Shown here one piece after another: positions 23,322-36,914 of a DNA stretch of 64,000 nt (the stretch's first letter is position 1; every line of letters starts with the position of its first letter). Location: positions 1,984,001 through 2,048,000 of the forward strand of contig NW_002476434.1 in the NCBI RefSeq assembly GCF_000189635.1, in the 5' to 3' direction. Made by a program: the position numbers and the translations under genes. This stretch comes from Tetrahymena thermophila SB210. Taxonomy: Eukaryota; Ciliophora; Oligohymenophorea; Hymenostomatida; Tetrahymenidae. The notes under the pieces are model-generated. The model did no database searches. It saw only the letters and a list, made by a program, of their open reading frames with translations, and was not told where the DNA came from.

Positions 23322-26300
23322 TCATTTTATATACCTGTTTTCATTTAAAAATTCCTTTGCTAATATTTATTCAAGCTATTTAATATTGATTGGTTTAGTT
23401 ATGTAATACTTCATTCCTTTTTAAAAGGCTTTTTATTTTTCAGAATCTTAAACATATGCAGAACATGCTGAAATAACAGGCTTAAAAGATGATTTTTAGT
23501 CTAGATAAAACTTTATTATTTCTGTAGTTGTTTAGTGCCCATCCATTATTGGCATATCAATGTCCATAAAAATTACTTTGTAATACTAGCAACAAGATTA
23601 ATTAGAGTATTTTAGCTTTACTTTTGAAATGGCATCCATTCCACTATTAGACTTATCAACAACAAAGCCATAAGTTTTTAGAATCAGTTATAACGAATAT
23701 AAATTAAAATCATTATCATCTACTATCAAAATTTAATTACACTCACATATTTTTTCTGCATTTTATTTATTTAATTTTTCAGATATTGTACTTAAGGATT
23801 GTTCATTCTCTTATTTATTTTTTGATAAATTATAGGCTTTCATTTCCTGTAACATTATTGTTTTTTAAATTTAATTATGTTTTTTTCCTTTAATTTATGA
23901 AAATATAGAACCATTTCCAGATTATTCATACAAAATTTGATTTTATAGAGGATACAAAATAGGTGATGTTGGATCACACTCTTAGAAGTATGGTTTTCTC
24001 AATTAAAGATTATTAGTACTATTTGTATTAAAATTAAGGCAAGAATTTTCTTCAATAATTTAGCTAGATTCAATTTTCTTGTCCAATTAATTTTCCATAA
24101 CTAAGAAAGATTATTAAATGGCTAAAGAGTTTTTATCCTCTTTTGAATATATTAAAAAAGATTACTCAGCATTTTGTTCTTATAACTTTTAATTTGAATA
24201 ATTGCAAGTTTCTTGCTAATTATTTTTATATTTTTATTTATAAAAACTCCCTTCTGTTTGAGATTAATTATTAGTATTATTGTTAAATGATGATGACATT
24301 TACATATGACTTGATTTGCTATTAGTTTGTACTTTTTTTGGCATTAAACTTAGTGTGATAGTGCTTTATTTTCCATATTATTTATATGTCTGATTTTCTA
24401 AAGGATCAAATTAAGAGTTATCAAAAATAAAAGAGTTTGATTAATTAAATTCTGGTACTTATTTTGAATAATCCGAACTTATGTGATAAGATTTCATGAT
24501 GTTCAGTATATTTTATCTTGAACCTGTATTTACAAAGTTAGATTTACTTTCTATTTTGGTACAAGTTTCCCATTTAATTATCTACTGATTAAAAACATCT
24601 TTTAACTTATATTTGCAGCCTGATTTATCAAAATCTCTGTCAATTATGTAAAAAGAAAATGTCGAACCTTCATTAATCTTAGATTTTACAATCATTTTTC
24701 TATTTCCACCTAAACCCATAGCCAAATTATTAGTAATACTCAAACCAAATCCAGCTCCTTTTGTATTCAAGTATTTTGAATTTAATTTATTACCAAACGC
24801 TTCAAAAATCTCTTTAATATTAGCTTCTGGAATTCCACATCCTATTTATATTTTTATTTAATAACAAACTTATAAATTTTGTTTTAATTATATGCATACT
24901 AAATATTAAAAATTTTAAAAAATATTAAATAAAGACAGTTTAAAATCAATAAATAGGAATAGAATTTATAATATAAAATTCCCTATTTAAAATCAATATT
25001 TTAATTACAAAAACAATAAAAATTTTGGTTTAACTCACATATTATTTAAAATTTGTTTTATTAATCTAATATTAGTAATATTAGAAATAAATTTCTAATT
25101 TTAATTTTAAAAATTAAATAGAGAATTAATTTATTTTTAATAAATTTGATATTATTTTTTATGTTATCGGGTATAACACCTTCCTATTTATTTTTTGAAT
25201 TACTCTTCAAGAAAAAATCTTTTTTCAATCTGATTTGCTTTTGAAAAATAAATGCCTCTTGATAAAATAGTAAATTAATTATGATTGATTTAATTAATGA
25301 TTTTTATTATTTTCAGACTTAAATATTGTTTGAGTGAGTTACTTTTTAAGAAAAAACAATTTTAAATATAATTTCTTTATAATAAAAATTAACTTTTTTT
25401 ACAATCATCTCCATATTAAAAAACTATTGAAAAATAAAAGAAAGGCTGAATAATTTGTTTTATTTTAAACTATTGGCAAATATTTGCAAAGTTCTTAATT
25501 AAAAAATTAACATTTTATTTAAAAAAGAAATAAAATATTATTTTTTAAAATTGAGATCAATAAAAAATAACTAAAAAATACATAAAAAGAGTGTATTTAT
25601 TTATCCATATTTTTTTAGAAAAGATAATTTTAAAAAGAAATTTATTTACCTGTATCACTTACATCAACCCTAATTAGCTTTGGAGATTCCAAAGTGAAAA
25701 ATATTCTAATAAAACCTTTCTATGTAAATTTCAAGGAGTTACATAATAAATTTAGAATAACTTACCTAATTCTGTTATAATCTGAATGTATATACTCTGG
25801 TAGATTTGTATCAAACGAACACTCAATTTGTATACCTTTAAGGGCAGCTTGATAACAAACCATTTCAATACATTCTGTAACTAATTCAAATAAACTTAAA
25901 CGAGTAAAAGTTAATTAAAAATCTCCAGTATTAATTTAGGCATAATCAAGTATATCGTTAATAATATTTAATAGAATGTAGTTAGAATTTAAAGCAGGTT
26001 TAATAAGCATTTCTATTATTTCTTGAGTATCAAATTTTTCTTCTTCAAAATTTTTTATTAGAAGGTTGAGCATTTAGATACTGCAATTCAATGGAGTTCT
26101 TAATTCATGAGATATTGATGCTAGCATTCTATTTTTATATTCAAAAATTTCGTTTTAACTTATATTTTTAAGGAGAGTAGTATTATCCCAGTACTCAATT
26201 AAAATATAATAATCACTTTTAGAATTCATTTTTTTTCCTTAATAGAGACCAATTTTTAACCATTAGATTCTATTTTCAATATCATCTTTATTCTAAAGCA

Positions 26301-27837
26301 AAATTAGTAAGTCGTTTCTGTCCTCAAAATAAAATACATTTCTTTGCAAATTAACTTCTTCATAACTTTGAAAGTTATTATAATAAGCATTTTATTATTC
26401 TTATATCCTGCTTGAAGTTCTGAACCTTTAGAACTCATTTTTTTCTTAAGATTGAAAAATACTTTAAATTAAATCTTGAATAGTTGTAGCTTACTTTCGT
26501 TTAAGTATATCTAATGCTGATTATTATATTATTTACTGTTTTAATGAGCTAAATTTTTCATTAAAGTTAAATTAGGATTATTATTTTTTCCTATTTACGT
26601 TTTGGTCATTATTCAATATACTGTTTTTAATGTCTAAATAATTAACCTATTGCTAACTTTTTTGGTTTTAAAATTAAAACTATGATTGTATTAAGTTTGT
26701 TGATTTAACACTAGAGTTTATTTATATTCCAACATCATCTAATTTAATTATATCATCCTTGAATGAATATTTGCTTTCTGCATTATTTTTTTAATTCAAT
26801 TAATTAATTTAAAGGTTGATGTTATTTTATTATTGAATATGACTTTCACTTCCTTATTTTATTTGCATTTATAAAAGTTTTTCATTTAAATTTTCTTACT
26901 CACTTAATTTCATTTACTTCTCAATGTATTTATTGTAATAAATGAGCTCAAATTGTTAATTAAACATGGCTAATCCAGTTTTTAAATTATCAACTATTTT
27001 TTTCAAAATAAAATCACTTTGCCTATTAAGATCTTAATTTATAAAATTCTCTGATGTTTTACTCTATTCCACTTTTAAATTGCAAGCATTACTTTATTTT
27101 TTACTTAGTTTACAAAAAGGAGAAAAGCTGTTGTTGTTGTTTACTTGAGTTTTAGCTTTAGAATTTATGGGATCAAATGAATTATTTTCATTTTAAAATT
27201 AAGATGAGTTATCAAGTACATTATTTTCTTCAACAACCTACCTATTATTAAAATCAATTGAATTCCTTTTATTATTTTGTATTTAATTTTAACACGATAT
27301 AATTAGATCCTTATTTAGAGCTGATTTGTTTGATAAAGAGAAAGCAAATGAAATCGATACTATCATGAAAAAGCAAAACTATTTCACTTAATCAGAAAAG
27401 ATACTTAGAGAAATTACCAATATTAAAAGGAGAATAAAGGATATCATTTTTATTTTTGAACTTTCTAGCTTAAGCAGATATGACTCTAAAAGAACCAAAA
27501 ATATAGGAAACTAAGAAAAGCTATTCTTGATAATAATATATTAAATAATATAACATACAAAAATGAGAAGAATTAAAAGCAGAAAGAATTTATAAATAGG
27601 ATGTTTTATGGCAATAAATTAAGATATTATTGATAAAATAAATAATATTGATTATAAAATGATCGGCGCTATGCATTCAAATGATCTTAGACACTCTTAA
27701 TCATATGAAAACTCTACAAAATAAACCAGCTCATAAATGAAATTAGAAGCAATCAATATAAGATCATCGTAAAGCATTAATTTAATCAGTATTTCCTTCA
27801 TCAGCTTTGATAAATGGTCTTATTTTGAAAAATGCAT
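23322..27837 (-). CDS. Membrane hybrid histidine kinase with C-terminal receiver (1235 aa)
   Basis: Two-component sensor. Exon 1 is 27837-25650, exon 2 is 24841-23322, with an 808 bp intron; phases give 1236 codons. The N-terminal ~190 residues hold several hydrophobic segments (for example LFILSIISQFIAI, FFLLLILLIFVCYII, SFILLLILVISLSIF, FCFFMIVSISFAFSL), so it is multi-pass. A PAS-like patch (KKIVDNLKTGLAMFNQQFEL) is near residue 280. The H box ISHELRTPLN has its phospho-acceptor at His577. N box: RIRQVILNLLCNSLKF. The G1 box SDTG|CGIP is split by the intron at Gly730, and the G2 box GAGFGLSI is near 758. A ~270-residue N/Q-rich linker leads to the receiver: ILIVDDNDFN, phospho-Asp1156 in FMDIDMPIMDG, and the conserved Lys in ITKP. 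All key residues are present, so it should be active. Confidence 0.93.
24842..25649 (-). other. 808 bp intron of the histidine kinase gene
   Basis: It runs from GTAAATAAATTT at the donor (25649) to ...TAAATAG at the acceptor (24842). It is about ten times longer than most introns here. It is AT-rich with no open frame or recognised structure. It interrupts the ATP-binding G1 box, so wrong or no splicing would destroy kinase activity. Confidence 0.8.
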
Positions 27838-28524
27838 ATTGTAATTCTAAGCAGCTAGCAATTTATTTAAATTTTATTACTAAAGAAGTTACTTCTACTT
27901 ATTTATTATAAACCTTATTTTGCAATGTTAATTTAATCAATTATCTAAAATTTTTAATTAAATTTTCTTTATAAAAAATTAAAGCAGAATAATAATAATT
28001 ATAGTGTTTATAAAAATTCCATAATCCTTCAATTTATTAATTAATTACTCATATCAATTTTTTAGTGAAAATAAACTAAAAATTATATTTTTCGCAATCA
28101 AATAAATTATTTTATTAACAAAATTACCCTCAATGATAAAAATACCATTTTTCTTAAATAAAAATTTATTTATTTTTAGCATAAATTCAAATATTGTTTA
28201 GTTGATATTCTCTTTCTCAGTATTAATTGTTCAATTATAATTTATTTAATATTTAAAACTTCCATACTTAAAAGTTGAGAAATTATAAATTCAATTTATT
28301 ATTAATAAATAAGAATATTTTTCATCAACAAACAAATAAAAATTACTAAAAATGTTTATTTTATAAAATTTCTTAATTCAAGTTGGTATTATAAAGGAAA
28401 ATAAAAAAATATTTTTTTTTGAATTAGGGATGGTTGTTAAAGCATGAACAGCTAATGTAAGATTTAATAAATAAATTAACAATAAATTAATTAAATTATA
28501 ATTTTAAAGTAAAAATTGTATGTA
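27838..28524. other. AT-rich intergenic, no gene seen
   Basis: It lies between two minus-strand genes. A TGA-free frame on the plus strand crosses it from inside the histidine kinase gene. It was judged to be antisense chance (see rejected items). Confidence 0.5.
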
Positions 28525-31372
28525 TCATTAATTATTTTCAATTATTTTTTAACTAACTTTTTATTTTTCATCTTCTTTAATTCCATCTGTTTTCTAAAAA
28601 AAAATAACGATGCATGTGATATCATCTCTGGAGAGACTTTCCTTTATTTTAATTTACATATTTTGAATTAATTATATACACTTTCTATAAATTTACTCTT
28701 TTCCATGCATTTGAAGCTTCAATAACTAATCTTTCAGCAGCCAAGTCAACTTATCCTTTCTCATAATATGGTTGAACTAACTTAACAGCATCATAATTTG
28801 ATAAATATTCCCATAATCCATCAGATGCTACAATTATAAACTAGTCATCTTCATTTATTTCAGATTCAAGAATTTCTATTTAGATTAAAAAATACATATA
28901 TTTAATAGAAAAAAATTATTTAGATATAATAAATTTATTTTACCTGGCTCACAATTTACTCCAGCTTATATTCCCACTTTATCCCCGAAACTTCTTGTCA
29001 TAGCTAAACCTGGGATATCTAAACTACTCATCCAAACTCTTAAAGGTCCAATAGGATTTCCATAATGATCTACTTAAATAAAAAAAATTATAGCTTAATT
29101 TAATGGTTTAAAGTAAATAAATACCTTTTTGGCTCTATACTCTTCCTCCACTTTGAATGATTCTTTATTTTTCTCTATCAAAGCAAGGTTTATGATCTAT
29201 AGAGAGAGGAATAGCTTGAATTTCGTTTCCATTTTTTTTCCTAGCTAATACTGCTCTCGAATCTCCGACGTTAGAACATATTATTGTTTTACCATGTATA
29301 AATACACTGACTAAAGTAGATCCACTAATTAAATAATTTAATTCAATTTAATTTTAATTAAAAAAATATTAAAAATTAATTACCTTAAATTTGAATCTAC
29401 TTCAGACTTTAAAATGTCTGAATTCACAGCATAAAATGCCTACTGAATACAGTTTTTAAAATCTTATATATCTAAATCTCTAATACCTTCATTAGAAGTC
29501 TAAGCTTTTTCTTCTTTCTCACTTTTATCATTTTCTACTTTAATTTTCTATTATTTTTTGAAAATAATTTTCAAGTACTTCAAAACATGCTTATGAAGAT
29601 TTTTCCTAATCATTCCTGAAATTAAATGTCCATTTACACCTTTTAAACAAATAAACAAATACATTATATTTGGCTAACTTGTTTTTTTAATATTATTAAT
29701 AATAAAATAATCTGCTATCAGACTTTTTTTAAAAATATGTGCCTACTAAAATTTTATTGTTTAACGATATAAATAAACCTGTAAATATTAAGTTTATTTA
29801 TAACTTGTATAATTTATCAAATAATTAATTAGTTAAAATTTAAATTGCATTTAATAAGAAATAAAACTTTTTAGTTTTTAAAATGAATCAGCTTCTTATC
29901 TATCTTAAAAACAATAAAAATTTATTTACAAATATAAAAAAAGATTTACTTTAAATTATGTAGTTCTTTTGAGTATAAAAATAGCTGATAATTTTATCAA
30001 TAAAATAATATAAAATATCAATTTCAATATTTGCTTAAACAAGTTTGATTATTTTTATTTGCTAATAAATTAATATTATTTGTTTAGACTAGGTAAGCTT
30101 GATTATAAAATTTTTGCAATTTAAAATACTAACGAAAAAAAAAATTTACCATGTCCATCACAAACAGCAAAAAGAGAGATTCCTTGTTCTCCTAATTGTT
30201 TTGGATAAATGATAGGACTATCTTGATTTGTTTTTGGATTTTTATCAAAAGTGCAGCCTGCTTTTGTTTTACACGAGAACTTAAATCTTCTATCAATTGA
30301 TTCCTTAATAATGATATATTTAATAATAATGTAAAGAAAATAATTTTATAATATACATTAAATCTTTTGATAGCTAATTATTGATTAGATAAATCCTTTT
30401 GCTACTATTATTCTATTTTGGTAGATAAGTAAGGGATGGAAATCTTTTCCTTGCGTATTTAAAATATAGAAGAATTATTTTGTTGAGTGGCAAGATTTTG
30501 ATTAGTGCTTTCAGAATTAAGCAGCCTTAGTTACAACAACGATTTATATTTATCTGAGATAGACTTCTAATTGGCCATTAACCTATCACCATTTTCCTGA
30601 TCTTAATCAGTTATTAAATAATCTCCAAGCTTTTTTAGAGGTTTTTGGTGAATTGACCTTTAGTTTTTAGATTTTTATTGTTGTTATAAATATGAATTAT
30701 ATTCGTTAGTTTCATTAGAAATATATTTATTCTTTTGCTATTAATAGTTATTTGAAGGTAGATAATTTGCTATTTAGTATTCAGAAAGTTTCTTTAGTTT
30801 TGGAAGACTTTGATATGCATTTAAACATACTTCACCTAATAAATAAATAAAGAAATAAATTCATCATAAATAAGAATAAATTTTTAAAAATCAACAAAAC
30901 TAATTTAATATTATTCAAATAAACAAATAAACAAGACTAAAATTTAGTTTATAATAAATTAAATTCTACTTTTTCTCTGTTAATTATAATTTTGTAATGG
31001 AACAATAGGTCTTTTTTTGTTTAAATTATCAATTTAAGGGAAATTTAGATATTATCTATTTGGACTTAGGGTTGTGGGCTTTTGTTCTTCTTATATGTAA
31101 GAGCGATTTTCTTCTTTCAGCTTTAACAATGAAGATCTGTGATTACTGATTTATAAGCCATTTTTTTCATTAAAACTTTAATTTAATTTATAAATTAAAT
31201 AATTTTATTTTACATTTTTAATTAGCTAACTTTGTTTCTGTCTGTTGGCTGTTAGCTGTTTGGATCCTCTTAGTCTAAATTTTAAAATCAATAATATAAT
31301 ACATTATTAAAAAAAATAAAGTGATAAATGCACAGCTAAATTGCAATTTTTACTTGAATTTAAACTGAGCAT
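28525..31372 (-). CDS. PP2C-type (PPM) metal-dependent protein phosphatase
   Basis: Ser/Thr phosphatase using Mn/Mg. Eight exons, all in phase: 31372-30970, 30835-30357, 30303-30150, 29639-29384, 29324-29125, 29072-28944, 28875-28697 and 28641-28525. They give 639 codons. Motifs in order: LFAVCDGH|G (metal Asp; split by an intron after DGH), SGSTLVSVFIHG, CSNVGDSRAVL, GLAMTRSFGD, IVASDGLWEYLS and RDDITCIVIFF. All metal-binding Asp positions are present. About 290 residues of Q/N/S-rich sequence precede the catalytic domain. The start is uncertain: ATG at 31372 opens a frame with a hydrophobic run, and another coding-like frame lies upstream at 31386-31640. It sits between two kinases on the same strand. 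Confidence 0.88.
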
Positions 31373-31385
31373 ATTTATTTAAAGG

Positions 31386-31640
31386 TCAGTTTCTAGTTAA
31401 TTATTTTTTTTTGAGTTATTTTCTGGATAGTAGCTGCTTTAAATATTTTCTAATTGAAAATCTTCTGAATGAATTGTTTGAATTGGCTACAACATTTCTA
31501 TTACTTTTTAAGTAATCTTAGTATTACTTAAATTGTTTTTACTATAATTTGTTTTAATCAACGGATTACTAATTAATTATCAATATTTAATCCGCCTATT
31601 ATTTGATTTGTAAATTAGTTGCAAACCCCATCATATACAT
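31386..31640 (-). CDS. Small Gln-rich ORF, possibly the 5' exon of the PP2C gene
   Basis: An 84-residue frame on the minus strand starts MYMMGFATNLQIKQQADQ and continues with KQYQDYLKSNRNVVANSNNS and FRRFSIRKYLKQLL before TGA at 31386. The composition is coding-like. It is out of frame with the PP2C first exon because of a run of nine A. I found no donor/acceptor pair that joins them in phase, so it may be a true upstream exon with an unseen junction, an upstream ORF, or a separate small gene. Confidence 0.35.
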
Positions 31641-32799
31641 AATAATAATTAAAAAATAGTTGAAAAAATATGGCCAGCTATTTACACCTCTTTATATTAC
31701 TTTTTTGCTCACTATCATATTTATGAAATAATTTCAACAAAAAATTCAGAAATAAAATAAAAAATCATAAATTAATTTTACAAAACATTTAAAAATAAAG
31801 AGAACAAGTTCTTTTATTTTTTAAGAGTAACATTGAATTAATATATTTGCCAAAGTTAGCAATTCTTTAATTTTGATGAAGTTTTAAGTTAATTACTATA
31901 AACAGGAAAAATAATATTCAAGAAAATAACAAATTCAAAAAAACTTTAAAAAATAAAAAGTATTTTTTTAATTTATAATTATGATTAAATATTAATAAAA
32001 AATAAAAATTTTAAGAAAATAATTTAAATTTTTAAAGCTAAAATTTTTTTTGTTTTTGAAATACTAATTTTCAGATAATTAATAAGAAGGAATTGCTTAG
32101 AATATTGAGATACAGACCATTTTTCTTACTTAGCAATAAATATAAAAGATTTGTACTTTTAATAACATAATACTAAATGAGTAACATATTAAATACTCAA
32201 TTTATAAAAGAAAATAAACATTTTTCTTAAAATTTAAATATTTTTATAAATTTTATAAAATATTAACAACACAAATTTTTTTAAAAATTAAGTAAAATTT
32301 TAAACATAATAAACTAAATTTTAAAAGAGAGTAATATGTATAAAAATTAAAAAAGTAATCATTTAATAAAGTATTAATTATTTATTATAAAAACAAGTTA
32401 TAAATAATATTTAGAGGGTAAATACTAAATTAGCTTAAAAATTATGATATAAGCCAATAGATAATATTTGTTTTATTAATAGAATCATGATTAGTATTTA
32501 ATTATAGTATGTTTATAATAAATAATATATAAATTTGGTTACTATTTAAATAAGATGAATAGTCATGTATTTATTTGTTTATTTATTCATTCATTCATTT
32601 ATTATGGTTTCAATATTTATTAGAGTTTATTACCTATGTTGACAATTTATTATTTTTAATTGGATGGTTTTTTGTTCATTTTTATTTATTAAAAGTAGTA
32701 TTTTCTTTGTATAAATTAATTTAAAAGCATTTAAACAGAAACAATAAAGTTAACTAACTTGCTGGTATTTCTTACTTACTTACATACATATAGTATTTT
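31641..32799. other. AT-rich intergenic with TTTA/TTCA tracts
   Basis: No gene is seen. Simple repeats of TTTA, TTTG and TTCA units lie around 32565-32603 and an ACTT/ACAT run near 32770-32790. Confidence 0.5.
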
Positions 32800-35563
32800 T
32801 CAGTTTTTAGGAAGGGTTGGACTTTATAATGAGTAGTTTTTTATGTTAAAATCCCAAGAATTTACAAAATTAGGCTCATTATTATCTCCCTTTTATTATT
32901 CTAGAGAAATAGTTACTTTTATTAAGTTATCTTCTTTTCCTTCTAATTAAATAGGTGGTTTCTTTGGAACAGGAGGAAGCAGTTTTCTATTTTTATAATT
33001 AATATATAAGCTATATCAAATTAAATTAATAAATAAGATAATTACTTATTATATACATCTTCCCAATTTACGTCTCTAAAGAAAGGATGGCTCTTTACTT
33101 CTTCTGCTCCTTTGGAACCAAGTCTTTAGATGGGATCTTTAGATAGGAGCTTGTTTTTAAAAAATTAATGAATAAAAAAAAATTATGATTTTGTTTAATT
33201 ACTCCTTTTAATAAGCTTTTGGCAGCATCAGAAGCTTGTTTTGGCATCTTAAGAGGTGCATTACGAATATTGTCAAATAATTTTTATTTATTATCACTGT
33301 AATATGGTGGCATTCCTTCAAGTAATTCATACATTAATACTCCTAGTAAATACCAATCTAAACTTTGTGTATGCCCTGTTTTGTTTAGCATTTCAGGAGG
33401 CAAATAGGCTAATGAACCACAAAAAGATTTTGTTATATCTCCTCTTTGCATACCTTGTTTAGCCAGCCCGAAATCTGTAATGCATGCATGTCCATCTTTG
33501 TCCAATACGACATTCGAAGGTTTTAAATCTCTAAAAACTATATTACTGTTATGAAGTGCTTCAAGAGCTAGTATAATTTCACAAATATAAATCTTTGCTA
33601 TTGGCTCTGGAATTCTACCTTTACGGAATAGCAAATTATCTAAATCACCACTTTTATATAAAAATTTATGAATATTTTTTATTTTTTGAATTTTAAAAAT
33701 CATTAATGTTCTTAATTAATTAATTTATTTATTGATTACCCTGGGCAATAATCCATGACTAAATAGAGCTTATTTTTGGTTTAAAAGGCATATTTAAGAG
33801 AAACAATAAATGGATGTTGCATAACACTCAGTACATTTCTTTCTGTCAATGCATATTTTAATATATTTTTACCTAGAATTCTTTCTTTTTGAAGAACCTT
33901 CATTGCAAAAAAGAGCTTATCATCTTTTTTCTAAACTAAAAATACTTAACCAAAGGCACCTTTACCAAGGGTCTCTACTATAGTAAAATCGTTTGGACCA
34001 ACCGAATTTTTTGAAGAAGACTCCTATTACAGCTCAACTTGCTTGAATTATAGCTGGTTTTTGGCTAATTTTTTAAAATGTTCAACTATTGCTGCTCCTT
34101 AATTAGGTTTTTCTTCCTTAACATTCTATATTTTTTTAAAAATCTAAGCAAAATTGATTAAAATATTTTGATAGTTACTTCGCTGGGTTTAATAATCGAA
34201 TTGTGATCAAAGTTTTTAGTAAGTCTTAACAATTTTGAAACATGATCTTATCTACTGTTTCTCATAATATTATTGTTAAAAAATGTACGATTATACATAT
34301 CTTTTCTAATTAAATTTTCTGAATTAATTCCCTTTTCAGCTGCTTTTTAAGATATGAGCTAGTATATGTCAAAATTTTATAATTCTTCGCAAGGAGTATT
34401 ACCTATATGGTTTTTGATTGTCATATCGACATCGTAATTAAGCAAAAGCTCAACAATTTTATTGAAGCCGTATTTACAAGCATAATGTAATGGAGTATTG
34501 AACTCTTTATCTTATTCATTTATGAATGAAGAGTCATTTTCTAAAATAATCTTTATGCACTCATGACTTCCTCTGATACTTCCTAAATGAAGAACTGTAT
34601 AATCAAAAGAAGTTTTTGCTTTCAGGTCAGCACCCTTAGATATTAAATACTAAAGTATATCAGCATGGCCTTCATTGCATGCATAATGAATAGGAGTCCA
34701 TTCATCATGCCATCTAAATTTTAATAATTTTTAAAATTTATTTAATTGATTATAATTTATTTATTTATTATTATTTTTTTTGTTGTTGTTGATTGATTGA
34801 GTATTGGATTTCTAAATTTGCTTTGATTAATCTTTTATAATATTAACACTTACATGATGAAATAAATATCTTTAATTAGAGTTATTTAGAAAAAGACTCA
34901 GTTCAACTCTCAAAAATAGCGATTGTTGTAATTTATTGTGTAGTTCAAAAATGAACTATTGAAATGTTTTTATTAATACTAAAATTTTTGTTTATATTGA
35001 TATTTATTATTACTTTATATCTACAGTAAATGGTACATTCTACTTATCAAGAATTTCTCTGAGGCCTATCAAATCGCCCATTTAAACACAGTCAAAAAAA
35101 TCCTCTTTCATCCTTTTAATTTATCTCCTATTTTAATTTCACAATAAAAAATATTTTAAAATATGATTAATTTTAATTTAGCATGTTTAATATTTAAAAA
35201 TCATCATTTAAATACTCTAAAATTCTATTTTTAAATGTCATTTTCTTTTGTAATTGTGATTAATTAATTTAAGAAGGTTTAAAAAACAAATAAATACCAG
35301 TAATCATTCCAGGCCTTTGTTTAACCCTATTCAGCAACTGGAGTAATAACATCATACTTAGAATTTATTTCTTCTATTTTTTTTTCTTCTCTAGCATCAT
35401 AAGAGACTCCGCTATCAAGGTCCTTTATCATAAATGAACCAAGATTATCATAATAATCCAAATATTTATCAGCTGTTTATTTATTATTTTCTAATGCTTG
35501 TGGAGAATTCTCGCTTTAAGTAAAAGGCAATACTTCTTTTGTACTTAATTAACTATGACTCAT
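32800..35563 (-). CDS. Ankyrin-repeat AGC-type protein kinase fusion (682 aa)
   Basis: Seven exons in phase: 35563-35298, 35112-35014, 34713-34179, 34125-33740, 33650-33203, 33149-33046 and 33010-32800. N-terminal ~90 residues are acidic. Ankyrin repeats follow at about residues 90-240 (TPIHYACNEGHADILQYLIS, TPLHYACKYGFNKIVELLL). The kinase domain is at about 337-610: FTIVETLGKGAFGQVFLV, FFAMKVL, VFRDLKPSNVVL (Phe for His in HRD, tolerated in AGC kinases where Tyr is common), ITDFGLAKQ, SFCGSLAYLPPEML, DWYLLGVLMYELLEG, and the AGC tail entry SHPFFRDVNWEDVYN. A C-tail PPVPKKPP follows, ending NYSLQSPTLPKN. The ankyrin half would provide protein docking (inference). Substrate unknown. Confidence 0.92.
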
Positions 35564-36914
35564 TTAAGTATGCCACTAACAAAATGTCTAATATCTGTAC
35601 TTATTTTATCTAAATCAAACAAAATCCTCCTACTGTAAATATTTATAAATGTTATATTGATTCTTATGTTTTTTAATTATTTTTTAATTAAAATTAAAGT
35701 CTTTCTTGCAAAATCCTTTCTTTTTTTAATAGGCAAATGATTAGCTAGTTAGTTTGTTTGAGTAATAATCAAGACTAAAAGGTTGATCCTATCAATTCTT
35801 TTAATGTTAGGATAACCCTGGTAAATAAATTACTCATTTTATCACTAAGTAGCCATCGAATATATCATTTATCTTTTTAATTTATTTGCTAGTATTTTTT
35901 CTGCCGTAACCCAAACAAAATCTTTATCTGAATCAAAATAGCTCATTTACATCTGATGGCTAATAAGCAAATTTTTGGTAGTTTTTTTGAATTGTTTCTT
36001 TGGTTTTCAAAATTATTTAAAAACATAATAATCAAATAAATACTATTATACCAATCAAATTCTAAATTTGCGTATTATAAATTTTAAAAATATATTAATT
36101 ATATGAATTAGATTCTTCATCTAGATATTATAAAATATTTGATCAGCTAGTAAATAAATAATTAATTAAATAAATAAATAAAAATAAAATTCAAGAAAGT
36201 TTTTAAAAAGGTATTTCTTTATTTATAATTTTTTAAATAAACTTCTTTTTTAAAAAAATAATATATATTACAACAAATAATGGTTTACAAAATAAGCAAA
36301 CAGTGAATATATTTTTAAGTTGATTCAGAAATATTAGCAAAAAAATAATCTAAATAAAATTTTAGAGTTTTTGCTTATGGCTTATTTTATATGAGAAAAT
36401 ATGAAAATCTTTTGTTTTGGCTTTAATTTTGAAGACGTATATTACTTTTTCATATGATATAAATTAATATTAAAAGTTAAAAATTAATAGATTTTTTGTT
36501 TGAATTTAAGCTTATATTTTTCAAGTGATAAAATAATGAACGAATATTTATATTTCTTTTTTTAGTTGAGATTTCAAAATTATTCGAAATCAATTCTTTT
36601 ATAATTCTAAAAAATCTATACTAACATCTCTCTTTATTAACAAATCAAATCGATTTACCAAAACATATATTTGATTTTTTTAAGTATTTAAGAAAAATTT
36701 TATCATAGCTTGCAAAAAATATCTTTTTTTTGTTTTATTTGTTTGTCTTCTACATAAAATTGTATATATTTTTAATTATTAATGACATTTTTATTAATTT
36801 TTATATTTTTATAATAAATTAAATTAAAATTTTGAGTTTAAAATTTGAATAATTATCTATCAATGTATATATCAAAATAATTATATATCTCTTTCTTTTC
36901 TTTATTTAACTTTT
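35564..36914. other. Intergenic with short coding-like patches on the minus strand
   Basis: AT-rich overall. On the minus strand around 35842-36010 a 34-codon frame (35946-35842, starting MSYFDSDKDFVWVTAEKILA) and an overlapping fragment (TIQKNYQKFAYQPSDV) look coding-like. They could be a 5' exon of the ankyrin kinase or a gene remnant. No splice join was found. The remainder is featureless. Confidence 0.4.

Noticed and set aside
27369-28445. TGA-free plus-strand frame of about 360 codons
   Set aside because: It overlaps the 5' end of the histidine kinase on the opposite strand, where the minus-strand reading gives several clear membrane helices in phase with the kinase. The rest crosses AT-only DNA. 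The plus reading has no conserved text, so it is an antisense shadow.
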